Shown here piece by piece: positions 53,566 to 63,406 of a stretch of DNA of 64,000 bases; within the stretch, counting starts at the first letter, position 1; each line of letters begins with the position of its first letter. The stretch lies in the NCBI RefSeq assembly GCF_020171315.1, contig NZ_JAIUZP010000006.1:62001-126000 (forward strand). Direction: 5' to 3'. The DNA is from Pseudooceanicola nanhaiensis. Lineage in GTDB: Bacteria; Pseudomonadota; Alphaproteobacteria; Rhodobacterales; Rhodobacteraceae. The position numbers and the translations under genes were made by a program. The notes beneath the pieces were generated by a model, which searched no databases, was not told the origin of the DNA, and saw only the letters and a list, made by a program, of their open reading frames with translations.

Positions 53566-54975
53566 TCAGCTGCCCTTGGTGCGCCAGCTGTCGGCGTAGT
53601 TTTCCCGGGCCTCGGCCGCATAGGGCGTGGGCGCGACGCGGACGCGGATCTCGGCCTGACGGTGCTTCTCGGTCGAGGTCTTCTGGGTCTCGTCCGGCTC
53701 GCCCCATTTCAGCGTCAGCACGTCGCCCACGTTGACATCGGCCTTCACCACGCCGAGCGAAAGCAGACGCCGCTCGTTGTAGGAGTAGCCGTTGAACATC
53801 GACATGCCGACCATCGTGTCGCCGTCCATGATCATGTCCGCGGAGGACGAGGCATAGTTCGGCTGCGGGAAGTCGATCCACTTGTAGGGCGTGCCCTCTT
53901 CGAAGTTCGAGGCGATGACCTTCATCACGTCCTCGGGGTTCCACTCGAAGGTGACCTTCTTGCGGTTGGTGGGCGCATCCTTCAGCTTGGCAAGGGCGTC
54001 CTTGCCGATGAACCCGTCCTTTTTCCACCCGATGTAGAAGCCGTAGCCCAGTTCGAAGGGGTTGGTGTAATAATCCTCGACGTTGTCGGAGACGAAGGAG
54101 CCGCCGATGGAGCCCACGGCCTCGTAGGCGTCTGCGCCCAGCCAGTCGCGGTATTCCTGCATCATCCCGTCGCCCGAGTAGATCCCCGGCAGCGGCGAAG
54201 GAATCCAGCCCGACTCGACCGTGTTCGTCGAATAGGCCCGGCTGCCCACGCGGCGCAGGTCGACACCCACCTTCGCGGCCGCCTCGAGGATCGTCGAGAG
54301 CACATAGGCCTTGTCGGAATACGGACCCCAGATCTCCAGACCCGGTGCGCCGGCCATGCCGTGACGCAACGCCTGCACCTTCTTGGAGCCGACATTGATC
54401 CAGTCGACGTGGAAGAACTTGATGTCCGGCACCGGGCCGCCGTTGATCTCGTCAAAGATCTTGTTGGCGTCGGGGCCCTGGATCTGGAAGCGGTAATGGG
54501 TCCGCAGCACGCGCTCGCCCTCGGGGCGGCTGTCGGAGCGCGGATCGTGGATCAGGCGCACCTTCCACTTGCCGATCGCGGCCTGGAACTTGGTCCAGTT
54601 CGCGGTGGGCTGGCGCCCGACGAGGACGAATTTGTCCTCCCGCTCGCGGAAGATGATCATGTCGCCAATCACATGGCCCGCCGGGGTCACGGGAACGAAG
54701 TGTTTGGCGCGGTTCAGGTCGAAGTTGCCGAAGGCGTTGATGCCCACATAGGCGAGGAAGGCCTCGGCGTCCGGCCCTTCGACGATCAACTCGTCCATGT
54801 GGTGGGTCTGGTCGAAGAGCACCGCCGAATGGCGCCATGCCATCTGTTCGCTGCGCCAGTTGGAGAATTCAGGCGCGACAACCGGGTATACATAGATACC
54901 GCCGCGCGAATTGCGGAGAAGCTCCACGGGGTTCGAAACACCCTGCAAAACAGAGCTTAGACTTTGGCCTGCCAT
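53566..54975 (-). CDS. ligM: tetrahydrofolate-dependent aryl-methyl-ether O-demethylase (LigM/DesA-like)
   Basis: 469 residues of the GcvT/aminomethyltransferase fold, the length of LigM and DesA rather than of DMSP demethylase DmdA. Signature blocks shared with LigM are LLRNSRGGIYVYPVVAPEFSNWR, SAVLFDQTHHM, LRHGMAGAPGLEIWGPY and SGWIPSPLPGIYSGD. It transfers the O-methyl group of vanillate, syringate or 3-O-methylgallate to THF, giving 5-methyl-THF and the free phenol. The ATG at 54975 follows GGAGG; an upstream ATG at 55017 is unlikely. A perfect ATGTATACAT site lies 28 bp before the start. Confidence 0.92.
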   Translation of the reverse strand: MAGQSLSSVLQGVSNPVELLRNSRGGIYVYPVVAPEFSNWRSEQMAWRHSAVLFDQTHHMDELIVEGPDAEAFLAYVGINAFGNFDLNRAKHFVPVTPAGHVIGDMIIFREREDKFVLVGRQPTANWTKFQAAIGKWKVRLIHDPRSDSRPEGERVLRTHYRFQIQGPDANKIFDEINGGPVPDIKFFHVDWINVGSKKVQALRHGMAGAPGLEIWGPYSDKAYVLSTILEAAAKVGVDLRRVGSRAYSTNTVESGWIPSPLPGIYSGDGMMQEYRDWLGADAYEAVGSIGGSFVSDNVEDYYTNPFELGYGFYIGWKKDGFIGKDALAKLKDAPTNRKKVTFEWNPEDVMKVIASNFEEGTPYKWIDFPQPNYASSSADMIMDGDTMVGMSMFNGYSYNERRLLSLGVVKADVNVGDVLTLKWGEPDETQKTSTEKHRQAEIRVRVAPTPYAAEARENYADSWRTKGS

Positions 54976-55002
54976 CTCAGGTTCCTCCCTATAGCAGTCA
55001 CA

Positions 55003-55012
55003 ATGTATACAT
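55003..55012. promoter_or_regulatory. GntR-type site ATGTATACAT (ligM)
   Basis: Perfect palindrome 28 bp upstream of the ligM start, the same distance as the site in front of the gntR gene. Confidence 0.75.
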
Positions 55013-55101
55013 GACATTGCGAGTCAGCACGCAGAAAGCAAGGGAAGAATTTTCCTCCCCGGCGGATTTTGCGGTTGATCGAGAGGAGATCGGGCCTGCG
55101 G

Positions 55102-55857
55102 TCAGGCGCCGTCCGGGCCGTCGGAGGAGACGAGCGCGAGGCCCGGCACCGAGGACAGGAGACTGCGATCCTTGGAGAAAATGTATTCGAGGTTGCGCCG
55201 CGCGGCCTGCGCGTGTTCCCGCGCGAGCGCCTCGGCCCGCGCGCCCTCGCGGCGATGGATCGCCGTGACGATCTCGCGGTGCTGATCCTGCGCGGCATGC
55301 AGCGAGCGGCGGAACTTGGACAATTGCGTATTGTCCGGTAAGAAGGCCGAGGGCGAGGCAAAGGGCAGCCGTTTGGCCCGGTCCAGTTCGCGCTCCAGCG
55401 TGGCGCTGCCGGGCAGCGCGGCAAGGGCCTCGTGAAAATCGCTGTTCAGCTCGGAATAGGCTGCGAAATCAACGTCATCCGGCGTCTCGCCAATGCAGAG
55501 ATCGAGCTTCTGGACGATGGCGCCGATCTCCTTCAGCTTGGCCTCGGGCACACCCCGTTCGGCGGCAAGCCGCGCCGCGGTGCCTTCCAGCACGCCGCGC
55601 AGTTCGATCGTGTCGATCACATCCGCATAGGCGAAGCTGCGCACGAGGAACCCGCCGGAGCGGGCGCGCTCCAGCAGCCCTTCCTCCGCCAGACGGGACA
55701 TCGCCTCCCGCACCGGGGTGCGCGAGATCTGCAGGTCCTCCGCCAGCGCCACCTCGAACAGCCGCGTCCCGCCGGGAATGTCCCCGTCTATGATCCGCTT
55801 GCGCAATTCCACGAGGGCACGCATGGTATGGGTCTTTGCGGTCGTCTGGCTGGCCAT
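55102..55857 (-). CDS. GntR family regulator with FCD domain
   Basis: 251 residues. The N-terminal winged helix carries LAEDLQISRTPVREAMSRLAEEGLLE (about residues 38-63), the GntR signature. The helical FCD ligand domain includes DTIELRGVLEGTAARLAAERG and a histidine region FHEALAAL. VanR, which controls vanillate demethylase genes elsewhere, is of this class. It sits between ligM and the ligAB operon, and palindromes of the ATGTATACAT type flank it, including one 28 bp before its own start, so it is the prime candidate repressor of the whole cluster, itself included. Confidence 0.87.
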   Translation of the reverse strand: MASQTTAKTHTMRALVELRKRIIDGDIPGGTRLFEVALAEDLQISRTPVREAMSRLAEEGLLERARSGGFLVRSFAYADVIDTIELRGVLEGTAARLAAERGVPEAKLKEIGAIVQKLDLCIGETPDDVDFAAYSELNSDFHEALAALPGSATLERELDRAKRLPFASPSAFLPDNTQLSKFRRSLHAAQDQHREIVTAIHRREGARAEALAREHAQAARRNLEYIFSKDRSLLSSVPGLALVSSDGPDGA

Positions 55858-55884
55858 TCATCTCTCCGGTCCGGGCTTTGGCCA

Positions 55885-55894
55885 GTGTATACAC
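55885..55894. promoter_or_regulatory. GntR-type site GTGTATACAC (gntR)
   Basis: Perfect 10-bp palindrome 28 bp upstream of the gntR start codon; suggests autoregulation. Confidence 0.7.
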
Positions 55895-55956
55895 GCAAGC
55901 GCCGCCCGCCAATCTTTGCCGTGCAAGATGCACGACACGGCGCCAAATCTGCCAAA

Positions 55957-55966
55957 ATGTATGCAT
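55957..55966. promoter_or_regulatory. GntR-type site ATGTATGCAT (ligAB distal)
   Basis: One-mismatch palindrome centred 64 bp from the proximal site of the ligAB promoter and 72 bp from the gntR site, so it could serve both divergent promoters. Confidence 0.6.
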
Positions 55967-56020
55967 GAGCGCCAGCTTTACCTTGTGATTCCCCGGTTTC
56001 CGGGCTAATCCACCCAGATA

Positions 56021-56030
56021 ATGTATTCAC
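56021..56030. promoter_or_regulatory. GntR-type site ATGTATTCAC (ligAB proximal)
   Basis: Lies 24 bp before the hydrolase start. A possible promoter, TTGTGA (55983-55988), 17 bp, TAATCC (56006-56011), would start transcription just before this site, so binding here would block it. Confidence 0.6.
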
Positions 56031-56053
56031 GAACCGGTTAGGGAGGACCGTTC

Positions 56054-56764
56054 ATGACGACATTGCTGCTCATCCCCGGGCTCGTTTCCGATGCCCGCGT
56101 GTGGCGTCCGCTGGCCGAGGCCGCGCCGGACTGGCTCTCCACCGCCGATGCAGATGTCACCCGCGATCCCACGATCGAAAGCATGGCCGCCAGCCTGCTG
56201 GCTGCCCATGACGGGCCGCTGATCCCGGTGGGCCATTCCATGGGCGGGCGCGTGGCGATGGAGATGGCGCGTCAGGCCCCTGAGCGGATCGCGGCCCTCG
56301 TCCTTGCCAATACCGGCCACGACGGCCGCAAGCCCGACGAGGCGCCCAAGCGGCTGGCCAAGATCGCGCGCGGCCATGAGGACATGACGGCGCTTGCCGC
56401 CGAATGGCTGCCACCCATGCTGGCCAATGACCGCGCTCCGGACCCGGCATTGGTGGCGGAGCTGACCGAGATGGTGCTGGCCGCCGGCCCTGACATCCAC
56501 GAACGCCAGATCCGCGCCCTGATGGACCGCCCCGATGCGCTGACCTACATCGGCGCCTTCACCGGCCCCGTGCTGCTGATCACCGGCGCGCAGGATGGCT
56601 GGTCCCCCGAGAAGCAGCACCGCGAGATCGCCGAGGTCCTGCCCCGTGCCGAGGTCGAGGTGATCGACGGCGCCGGGCACTTCCTGCCCCGGGAGCGCGC
56701 GCAGGAGACGATTGCCGCCGTGACCGGCTGGCTCAACCGCCACAAGGAGGATGTGGATGCCTGA
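56054..56764 (+). CDS. alpha/beta hydrolase
   Basis: 236 residues with the full serine-hydrolase triad: Ser62 in GHSMGG, Asp181 in GAQDGW and His209 in GAGHFLPRE. No signal sequence. It is the first gene of the rightward ligAB operon, overlapping ligA by 8 bp. LigAB-type cleavage of 3-O-methylgallate yields either a pyrone lactone or a methyl ester, so an esterase or lactonase step is a reasonable guess; the substrate is not shown by sequence. Strong AGGGAGG site before the ATG. Confidence 0.85.
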   Translation: MTTLLLIPGLVSDARVWRPLAEAAPDWLSTADADVTRDPTIESMAASLLAAHDGPLIPVGHSMGGRVAMEMARQAPERIAALVLANTGHDGRKPDEAPKRLAKIARGHEDMTALAAEWLPPMLANDRAPDPALVAELTEMVLAAGPDIHERQIRALMDRPDALTYIGAFTGPVLLITGAQDGWSPEKQHREIAEVLPRAEVEVIDGAGHFLPRERAQETIAAVTGWLNRHKEDVDA

Positions 56765-57098
56765 TCCGTCGCAGATCCCCGAAACCCCGCTCTTCGACCG
56801 CGAGAGGTCCAAGCAGGGCTACCGGATGAACAAGATGGCCATGTCTCTGGGCAAGCCCGAGAACCGCGCCGCCTTCAAGGCGGACGAGGAGGCGTTCCTC
56901 GACAGCTACGGCCTGAACGCCGAGGAAAAGACCGCCGTCATGGCCCGCGACTGGCACCGCATGGTGGCGCTTGGCGGGAACCTCTTCTTCATCCTCAAGA
57001 TCGCCGCCATCGACCCGGCTGTGATGACCGAGATCGGCGCCGCGCAGGCGCAGATGGAACATGCCGACTTCCTGAAACAGCGACTGGGGAAAGAGTGA
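56757..57098 (+). CDS. ligA: protocatechuate/gallate 4,5-dioxygenase alpha chain
   Basis: 113-residue small subunit of the LigAB extradiol dioxygenase. It has the typical GYRMNKMAMSLGKPENRAAFKADEEAFLDSYGL region and helical remainder (VMARDWHRMVALGGNLFFILKIA). It caps the active site of LigB. ATG 56757 is preferred over 56751 because AAGGAGG is then 6 bp away. Its stop overlaps the ligB start. Confidence 0.93.
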   Translation: MPDPSQIPETPLFDRERSKQGYRMNKMAMSLGKPENRAAFKADEEAFLDSYGLNAEEKTAVMARDWHRMVALGGNLFFILKIAAIDPAVMTEIGAAQAQMEHADFLKQRLGKE

Positions 57099-57937
57099 TG
57101 GCCGAGATCATTGGCGGCGTGGGCACCAGCCACGTACCTTCAATCGGGATTGCCATCGACAAGGGCCTTGTCGACACGCCGGACTGGAAACCCTTCTTCG
57201 ACGGCTACATCCCCGGCAAGCAGTGGATGGCGGACAAGAAGCCCGACGTGGCGGTGGTGATCTTCAACGATCACGGCAACACCTTCTTCCTCGACCGGGT
57301 GCCCACCTTCGCCGTGGGTGTGGCCGAAAGCTACAGCCCCGTGGACGAAGGCTGGGGCCCCCGCGCCGTGCCCGATTTCGAGGGCGCCGTGGACCTGTCC
57401 TGGCACCTCGTCGACCAGCTGGTCGAGAACCACTTCGACCCGATGGTCTGCCGCGAGATCGAGGTGGACCACGGCCTCCAGGTGCCGATGGAGCTCTTCT
57501 TCGGCCGGCCCGAAAACTGGCCGGTGAAGGTCGTCCCGATCTGGGTGAACACGATCCAGTACCCGATCCCCACCCCGCAGCGCTGCTGGGAGATGGGCAA
57601 GCTGCTGCGCAAGGCGATCGAGAGCTTCCCTGGCGACGAGCGCGTGGTGATCATGGGCACCGGCGGCCTGTCGCACCAGTTGCAGGGCTCGCGCGCGGGT
57701 TTCATCAACCGCGAGGCGGATCAGGCGTGGCTGGACGGGATCGCGAACGACTACGAGAAATACCGCGACATGAGCCGCGAGGAGTATGTCGAGCAGTTCG
57801 GCTCCGAAGGGGCCGAGCTGATCATGTGGCTGGTGATGCGGGCCGCGATGGATGACAAGGTCGCGCTGAAGCACAAGCATTACTACGCCCCCGCCTCGAT
57901 GACCGGGGCCGGCATGGTCGTGCTGGAGAACGCCTGA
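57098..57937 (+). CDS. ligB: protocatechuate/gallate 4,5-dioxygenase beta chain
   Basis: 279-residue catalytic subunit of a type II extradiol dioxygenase. The Fe(II) ligands of Sphingobium LigB map to His12 (TSHVPSIG), His59 (NDHGN) and Glu240 (GAELIMW), with the catalytic His193 in GGLSHQLQG, each two residues or less from the LigB numbering. It opens the ring of protocatechuate, gallate or 3-O-methylgallate between C4 and C5. No ligC (semialdehyde dehydrogenase) or ligI (lactonase) lies in the window, so gallate, which gives 4-oxalomesaconate directly, is the simplest substrate. Confidence 0.93.
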   Translation: MAEIIGGVGTSHVPSIGIAIDKGLVDTPDWKPFFDGYIPGKQWMADKKPDVAVVIFNDHGNTFFLDRVPTFAVGVAESYSPVDEGWGPRAVPDFEGAVDLSWHLVDQLVENHFDPMVCREIEVDHGLQVPMELFFGRPENWPVKVVPIWVNTIQYPIPTPQRCWEMGKLLRKAIESFPGDERVVIMGTGGLSHQLQGSRAGFINREADQAWLDGIANDYEKYRDMSREEYVEQFGSEGAELIMWLVMRAAMDDKVALKHKHYYAPASMTGAGMVVLENA

Positions 57938-58269
57938 TGGCCTTCTTCCTGATGCGCTGCCTGCACCATCCCGGCATGGACGCCCTGCGCGACGAGACCC
58001 GCCCGACCCACCGCCAGTGGGTCGGCTCCGGCGGGGAGGGTCTGGCGGCGGTGCTGATCGGCGCGGCGCTGGTGGATGAGACCGGCGCCAGCATCGGCAA
58101 CTTCGGCGTGCTGGAGGCCCGCAGCCTCGCGGATGCCACCGCCTTTGCCGAGGGCGATCCCTTCAACGCGGCCGGCATCGTTGCCGCGATCGAGGTGACG
58201 CCCCTGCCCGACACCTTCCAGGCGCATCGCATCACCGACCCGATGAGCCCCCGGCTGAGCATCGGCTGA
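57937..58269 (+). CDS. YciI-like protein
   Basis: 110 residues of the dimeric ferredoxin-like YciI/muconolactone-isomerase-like fold. MAFFLMRCLHHPGMDALRDETRPTHRQW carries the His and Asp that form the putative active site of YciI proteins, and DPFNAAGIVAAIEVTPL is the C-terminal block. Function unknown in the family; translational coupling to ligB (ATGA overlap) suggests it acts on a ring-cleavage product, perhaps as an isomerase or a product-handling protein. Confidence 0.8.
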   Translation: MAFFLMRCLHHPGMDALRDETRPTHRQWVGSGGEGLAAVLIGAALVDETGASIGNFGVLEARSLADATAFAEGDPFNAAGIVAAIEVTPLPDTFQAHRITDPMSPRLSIG

Positions 58270-58476
58270 ACGCGGGCCGCGCCCCGCAGAGGGGCCGCGG
58301 ATGGCCCGCAGGATGGGCCACGTCCGCCCCGCAGGTCGGGCACGGCCTGTCGCTCCCCTCGCGCGGCGTGTCGCCCCCGGGCTGGGAACCCCCGGACAAA
58401 TGCGCTATCCGACGACTCGACGACGGGCCGCAGGGGCGGCCCGCCTGCCCTTCCATCGCTTCGAGGGAGCCAGAAC

Positions 58477-59379
58477 GTGACGGCGACGAGAATTGACGGC
58501 AAGGCCTTTGCGGCCGGCCTGCGTGAAAAGGTGGCGGCCCATGTCGCCCGCCTGAAATCCGAAAATGACCTGACCCCCGGCCTCGCCGTGGTCTTGGTGG
58601 GCAATGACCCGGCCTCCGAGGTCTACGTCGGCTCCAAGAACCGCCAGACCGTCGAGGCGGGCATGAACTCCTACGAGCACCGCCTGCCCGAGGACACGCC
58701 CGAGGCCGATCTGCTGACGCTGATCGACCAGCTGAACGCCGATCCGGCGGTCCATGGCATCCTCGTCCAGCTGCCGCTGCCCAAGCACATCGAAGAGGCC
58801 AAGGTGCTGGCCGCCATCGACCCGGCCAAGGATGTCGACGGCTTCCACATCTCGAACGTCGGCCTGCTCTCGACCGGTCAGAAGGCCATGGTGCCCTGCA
58901 CGCCGCTCGGCTGCCTCCTGATGCTGAAGGATCACCTCGGCGATCTCTCGGGCCTCAACGCCGTGGTCATCGGGCGCTCCAACATCGTGGGCAAGCCCAT
59001 GGCGCAGCTGCTGCTGGGGGCCAATGCCACCGTGACCATCGCGCACAGCCGCACCAAGAACCTCGCCGAAGTGGCCCGTGGCGCCGACATCCTCGTGGCC
59101 GCCGTGGGCCGCCCCGAGATGGTGACCGGCGACTGGATCAAGCCCGGCGCCACCGTCATCGACGTGGGCATCAACCGCATTCCCGCACCGGAACGCGGCG
59201 AGGGCAAGACGCGCCTCGTGGGCGACGTGGACTATGCCTCTGCCGCCGAGGTGGCCGGTGCCATCACTCCCGTGCCCGGTGGCGTGGGTCCGATGACCAT
59301 CGCCTGCCTGCTGGCCAACACCGTCACCGCCGCCTGCCGCAGCGCGGGCCTGCCCGAACCCGAGGGGCTGACCGCGTAA
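58477..59379 (+). CDS. folD: methylene-THF dehydrogenase/methenyl-THF cyclohydrolase
   Basis: 300 residues, full length. The catalytic block [12 protein letters not shown] (Tyr and Lys), [14 protein letters not shown] and the NADP-binding [15 protein letters not shown] followed by [10 protein letters not shown] are all present. It interconverts methylene-THF and 10-formyl-THF, linking the MetF-like and PurU enzymes in the oxidation of demethylation-derived carbon. The start is GTG at 58477. The 207-bp gap after the YciI gene is GC-rich with several hairpins. Confidence 0.95.
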   Translation: MTATRIDGKAFAAGLREKVAAHVARLKSENDLTPGLAVVLVGNDPASEVYVGSKNRQTVEAGMNSYEHRLPEDTPEADLLTLIDQLNADPAVHGILVQLPLPKHIEEAKVLAAIDPAKDVDGFHISNVGLLSTGQKAMVPCTPLGCLLMLKDHLGDLSGLNAVVIGRSNIVGKPMAQLLLGANATVTIAHSRTKNLAEVARGADILVAAVGRPEMVTGDWIKPGATVIDVGINRIPAPERGEGKTRLVGDVDYASAAEVAGAITPVPGGVGPMTIACLLANTVTAACRSAGLPEPEGLTA

Positions 59380-59394
59380 GCGGTCAGGCACGCC

Positions 59395-59748
59395 ATGGCG
59401 CAGAACACCACCAAGGTCTTCGTCACCGACCTCGAGATCGAGGCCCTGATCGGGATCCTCGAACACGAGCAGGCCAAGCGCCAGCCGCTGTTCCTCGATA
59501 TCGAGCTGGACGTGATCCCGCCCGTCGCGGATGACATCGCGCAAGCCTTCGACTACCGCGCCGTGGGCGTCATCGCGCAGGACCTCGCCTCCGGCCAGAT
59601 CGGGCTGGTGGAGGTCTTTGCCCACCGGCTCGCCTCGCACCTGCTGGACAGCCCGCTGGTGACCGCCGCCAAGGTGCGGCTGCGCAAGCCCATGGCGCTG
59701 GACAACGGCATGGCCGGTTGCGAAGTGCTGCTGGAAAAGGACGACTGA
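59395..59748 (+). CDS. folB: dihydroneopterin aldolase-like protein
   Basis: 117 residues of the FolB/T-fold type: TKVFVTDLEIEALIGILEHEQAKRQPLFLDIEL at the start, DYRAVGVIAQDLA in the middle and the RLRKP strand near the end. FolB makes 6-hydroxymethyl-dihydropterin during folate synthesis. Its place 15 bp after folD, at the end of the ligAB operon, suggests that folate supply is raised with O-demethylation. Full-length FolB enzymes are about this size. Confidence 0.87.
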   Translation: MAQNTTKVFVTDLEIEALIGILEHEQAKRQPLFLDIELDVIPPVADDIAQAFDYRAVGVIAQDLASGQIGLVEVFAHRLASHLLDSPLVTAAKVRLRKPMALDNGMAGCEVLLEKDD

Positions 59749-59766
59749 GGGCGCAGACGCGCCCTC
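59747..59766 (+). terminator. hairpin at end of ligAB-folB operon
   Basis: GAGGGCGC/GCGCCCTC, eight perfect pairs around AGAC, beginning at the folB stop codon. No T-run, so it may be an mRNA end-protecting hairpin or part of a weak terminator. Confidence 0.5.
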
Positions 59767-60071
59767 GGCCCCCATCACGCCTCTCTGACACAGCACGGGA
59801 CGCGGGCCCTCTGCACCCGCCGCCCGTCATCCTGATCGACCTGCCGGTGATCGTCCGCGCGGTCGGCTTGCCGCCCGTGGAGATGGCCCGGCCCGATCTC
59901 TTGCGCTGACTGCATGGGTTCCGCGCCCAGCAACGGCACTTCCGCCGCAACTTCGCCGCAAGAGCGGATTCCACCGTCGGAGGCTCTCACGGGGGCGTGA
60001 CAAAGCATGACAAATGCATCTAATAGGGGCGGGCCGCATCGGGCCGCCCTTTTCCCAAGACAAGACCCCAC
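59767..60071. other. gene-free region with terminator-like hairpin before the AbrB-type gene
   Basis: About 300 bp with no recognised gene. A promoter-like GTGACA, 18 bp, TAATAG ends at 60026. Right after it a strong hairpin GGGCGGGCC (60027-60035)/GGGCCGCCC (60041-60049) is followed by four T, only 19 bp before the next start codon. It could be an attenuator or the end of an unseen short transcript. Confidence 0.4.
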
Positions 60072-61142
60072 GTGACCTTCCTTCGCAAGACCGTCCTCCC
60101 CACCGCTTTCGTCATTGCCCTCGGCGCCGTCGGCGGCCTGCTGGCCAAGGTTGCCGGCCTGCCGCTGCCCTATATGCTGGGTTCCCTGCTTGCCACGGCG
60201 CTTCTGACCGTGACACGGCCCCAGACCCTGCCCGAGGGCTACCGCTTCCCCAATGACTTCCGAAAGGTCTTCATCGGGCTGGTCGGTCTCTCCATCGGGG
60301 CCAGCATCACGCGCGAGGTGGTCGCCTCGCTGCCTTCCGCGATCTACTCCTTCGGTGCGCTGACGCTCTTCGTGCCGCTGGTGCATGCGATCAACTACAC
60401 GATCTTCCGCAAGCTCGGGCGCTACGATCATCCGACGGCCTTCTTCGCGGCCACGCCCGGCGGGCTGATGGAATCGATCCTCATGGGCGAAGGCCGCGGT
60501 GCCGACATCCGCCTGCTGACCATGCAGCAATTCCTGCGCATCATCACCGTGGTGACCCTGCTGCCGGTCGGCCTGTCGCTCTGGTACGGGCATCCCGTCG
60601 GCTCGGCCGGGGGCATGAGCCTCAGCCGTTCCGGCGCCGACCTGCACCATTTCCCGGAGGTCATCGTGGCGCTGACCGTCGGCATCCTGCTCAGCCGGAT
60701 CCCCTTCCTTCCGGCGGGACAGCTGGTCGGGCCGATGCTTGTCGGGATGGTCTGCACACTGACTGGCCTCCTCGTGATCGAGGTGCCCAGCTACATGATC
60801 TCGGGCGCGCAAGTCGTCATCGGCGCCTCGCTCGGCGCGCGCTTCGTCGGCATCCGGCCCGGCATGCTGATCAAGGGCATGGGTCTGGCGCTGACCTCTG
60901 TCGGCGGGATGCTGGTGGTGGGCGGGATCATGGCCATGCTGCTGCGCCCGATCACGGGCGAGCATTTCGACGTGCTGCTGATTTCCTTCGCCCCCGGCGG
61001 CGTGACCGAGATGGCGCTGGTGGCGCTCTCGCTTCAGGTGAACCCGGCCTTCGTCACCCTGCACCACATCTACCGGATCGTGCTGACGATCATCGAGATG
61101 CCGCTGGCCTGGAAATTCGCCGAACGGCGTGGGTTGGACTAA
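60072..61142 (+). CDS. AbrB/AmoA-type membrane protein
   Basis: 356 residues made of two similar hydrophobic halves (each with the GxLLAKxxGLPLPYMLGSLL or AGQLVGPMLVGM pattern). This is the family annotated AbrB duplication domain or putative ammonia monooxygenase; despite the names its members are integral membrane proteins of unknown transport function. The GTG at 60072 begins the natural N-terminus MTFLRKTVLPTAFVIALGAVGG; the ribosome site is weak. No functional link to the neighbours is evident. Confidence 0.8.
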   Translation: MTFLRKTVLPTAFVIALGAVGGLLAKVAGLPLPYMLGSLLATALLTVTRPQTLPEGYRFPNDFRKVFIGLVGLSIGASITREVVASLPSAIYSFGALTLFVPLVHAINYTIFRKLGRYDHPTAFFAATPGGLMESILMGEGRGADIRLLTMQQFLRIITVVTLLPVGLSLWYGHPVGSAGGMSLSRSGADLHHFPEVIVALTVGILLSRIPFLPAGQLVGPMLVGMVCTLTGLLVIEVPSYMISGAQVVIGASLGARFVGIRPGMLIKGMGLALTSVGGMLVVGGIMAMLLRPITGEHFDVLLISFAPGGVTEMALVALSLQVNPAFVTLHHIYRIVLTIIEMPLAWKFAERRGLD

Positions 61143-61157
61143 CCTCTCGATCCCCCC

Positions 61158-61203
61158 GAAAAAAGATAACGCGCCGCTTCATCAGCGGCGCGTTTCTCTT
61201 TGA
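61158..61203. terminator. bidirectional terminator
   Basis: AACGCGCCGC (61168-61177)/GCGGCGCGTT (61185-61194), ten perfect pairs. TCTCTTTG follows rightward and ATCTTTTTTC leftward, so it ends both the AbrB-type gene and the convergent ABC-F gene. Confidence 0.9.
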
Positions 61204-61227
61204 TCCGACTGGATATTTCTTAGCAGG

Positions 61228-63051
<1,824 letters not shown>

Positions 63052-63406
63052 GAGCGCCAGCTAATCGCGCCCAAGGGCGGCGTCAAGCAGTGGCAGCACG
63101 GGGACGTCGCGCAGGCCCCCCTGTGCTGCACGCACAGGCGCCCCTATCCCTGCGCCGCGCGCGGCGGCCCGGCGGGCAGCGGCCCGGCCTGCGTCAGTGC
63201 GGCCGTGTGCCGGAGGACGGAACCGCCAAGGAAATCGCTTGGGAAACGCCTCGGGAAACGCCCTGAAATGCGCCTTTAAGATCGCGGGGAAAATCGCGGG
63301 CGCGCATTCGCGGGCACCCGGGCCCCGATCCGACTTTCCCCTGCCAGCACCCCGCGTTATCCCTGTCGCGCCGGGGCTGTCCCGGTCTGCGGCGAGGGAG
63401 AGGCCA
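63052..63406. other. gene-free region with short imperfect repeats
   Basis: 355 bp with no credible gene. GGGAAACGCC occurs at 63241-63250 and 63253-63262, and ATCGCGGG at 63281-63288 and 63293-63300 with a variant TTCGCGGG at 63307-63314. The rest is GC-rich with several hairpins and should include the promoter of the permease gene. Confidence 0.4.

Noticed and set aside
53566..54975. Assignment as DMSP demethylase DmdA
   Set aside because: The protein is about 100 residues longer than DmdA and carries LigM/DesA-specific blocks; it also lies among aromatic ring-cleavage genes.
56054..56764. Assignment of the alpha/beta hydrolase as 2-pyrone-4,6-dicarboxylate lactonase LigI
   Set aside because: LigI is an amidohydrolase-fold enzyme; this protein has a Ser-Asp-His triad, so only functional analogy is possible.
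58270..58476. Possible folate riboswitch before folD
   Set aside because: The region is rich in GC hairpins, but none of the conserved THF aptamer blocks could be recognised.
59718..59909. Short plus-strand open frame after folB
   Set aside because: It starts inside folB out of frame, has no ribosome site and no recognisable similarity.
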